Of a DNA stretch of 58,775 bases, positions 58,265 through 58,775 are shown piece by piece. The translations under genes and the position numbers were made by a program. Where the stretch lies: positions 1 through 58,775 of the forward strand of contig JAKSJM010000010.1 in the NCBI GenBank assembly GCA_024398075.1, in the 5' to 3' direction. Position 1 is the first letter of the stretch; each line of letters opens with the position of its first letter. Below the pieces are notes generated by a model. That model was not told the origin of the DNA and did not search any database. It was given only the letters and a program-made list of their open reading frames with translations. Origin of the DNA: Bacteroidales bacterium (GTDB lineage: Bacteria > Bacteroidota > Bacteroidia > Bacteroidales > UBA932).

Positions 58265-58775
58265 CCACTCACACCTCCAGACCCTCGTAGCACCGTCTCC
58301 AGGTGCGGAGAAGGCCGTTTCGCACCTGCGGCACCCTCCAAGCCAGGTGTGGGGTGCAGAAAATAGCCATTCACACCTCCAGACCCTCGTAGCACCGCCT
58401 CCAGGTGCGGAGAGGGCCGTTTCACACCTGTGGCGGCCTCTGAACCGTGCGCGGGGTGCAGGAAATAGCCATTCACACCTCCAGACCCTCGTTGCACCGT
58501 CTCCAGGTGCGGAGAGGGCCGTTTCGCACCTGCGGCACCCTCCGAGCCAGGTGTGGGGTGCAGGAAATAGCCATTCACACCTCCAGGCCCTCGTAGCACC
58601 GTCTCCAGGTGCGGAGAAGGCCGTTTCGCACCTGCGGCGCTCTTAGAGCCGTGCGCGGGGTGCAGAAATTAGCTATTCACACCTCCAGACCCTCGTAGCA
58701 CCGGCTCCAGGTGCGGAGAAGGCCGTTTCGCACCTGCGGCACCCTCCGAGCCAGGTGTGGGGTGCAGGAAATAGC
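58264..58775. repeat. 102-bp tandem repeat, five full copies, alternating A/B types
   Basis: Units begin at 58264, 58366, 58468, 58570 and 58672, each exactly 102 bp, and a sixth begins at 58774 where the window ends. Each starts GC(C/T)A(T/C)TCACACCTCCAG. Units 1, 3 and 5 share an AGCCAGGTGTGGGGTGCAG end; units 2 and 4 share CCGTGCGCGGGGTGCAG. Four of five units contain CAGGTGCG-N13-CGCACCTG, a perfect stem-loop (first at 58300-58328); copy 2 has one mismatch. The array begins at the last base of the carboxyltransferase stop codon. No other gene is supported in this 511-bp stretch. Confidence 0.95.

Noticed and set aside
58201-58599. 132-codon minus-strand frame across the tandem repeat
   Set aside because: It exists because the 102-bp period is a multiple of three; it starts inside a repeat unit and runs into the carboxyltransferase gene, with no independent sign of coding.
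58347-58646. 99-codon plus-strand frame in the repeat
   Set aside because: Same reason: a 34-residue period translation without start signals or family features.
58264-58775. CRISPR array
   Set aside because: Units are contiguous with no unique spacers, are 102 bp long, and no cas gene is in the window.

Overview
The window is a gene-dense chromosomal segment from a member of the Bacteroidota, most probably the order Bacteroidales. The signs are promoters of the TTTG-N18-21-TAnnTTTG type, many lipoproteins, a TonB-dependent receptor with a carboxypeptidase-regulatory-like N-terminus, fimbrillin-like and FISUMP proteins, DUF4837/DUF4876/DUF6850/NigD-like families, an S46 dipeptidyl-peptidase, and a two-subunit 2-oxoacid:ferredoxin oxidoreductase. 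Genus or family cannot be fixed from the sequence alone. No phage, IS element, integrase or CRISPR array was seen.

Layout. 1-3.6 kb: a NamZ-like muramidase lipoprotein, a metallo-beta-lactamase-fold lipoprotein and an OmpA lipoprotein. 3.6-11.8 kb: housekeeping genes, namely tRNA-Glu/rpsT, the minus-strand operon M23 peptidase-dxr-rseP-DUF4837, and the divergent plus-strand operon ruvX-def-phosphohexomutase-M23/LysM. 11.8-20.6 kb: a transport cluster on the minus strand (SLC13 transporter, M49-like protein with a damaged zinc motif, second SLC13 transporter, DcaP-like porin, nhaA, second DcaP-like porin). 20.7-29.2 kb: a six-gene minus-strand operon (S1/P1 nuclease, nitroreductase, TonB receptor, DUF4876, DUF6850 barrel, fimbrillin/FISUMP lipoprotein). 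29.2-32 kb: an S46 peptidase overlapped by a peptide deformylase that carries a lipoprotein signal. 32-34.9 kb: a large fimbrillin-like lipoprotein preceded by an unrecognised 53-codon gene. 35-41 kb: calcineurin-like phosphoesterase, gdhA and korAB. 41-50 kb: the envelope operon nadK-uppS-bamA-ompH, divergent pdxJ, a second OmpH-like lipoprotein, a glycosyltransferase and a LysM/periplasmic-binding protein. 50-56.4 kb: trxB-bamD-rpoZ-recN, divergent from a Fur-family regulator, a NigD-like lipoprotein and an SBF-type transporter, then tRNA-His. 56.5-58.8 kb: a carboxyltransferase with a biotinyl-like domain lacking the acceptor lysine, followed by at least five exact-period 102-bp tandem repeats running off the window.

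Functionally, gdhA, korAB, the S46 peptidase, the peptidase-like proteins and the carboxyltransferase suggest an anaerobe that ferments peptides and handles C4/C5 acids. The SLC13/DcaP/NhaA cluster fits sodium-coupled uptake of dicarboxylates across both membranes. BamA, BamD, two Skp-like proteins, RseP, UppS and three cell-wall hydrolases make much of the window an envelope-biogenesis region. The least explained elements are the transport cluster with its degenerate peptidase and structured leader, the TonB/DUF4876/DUF6850/nuclease operon, the exported deformylase, the 53-residue peptide gene and the higher-order 102-bp repeat.
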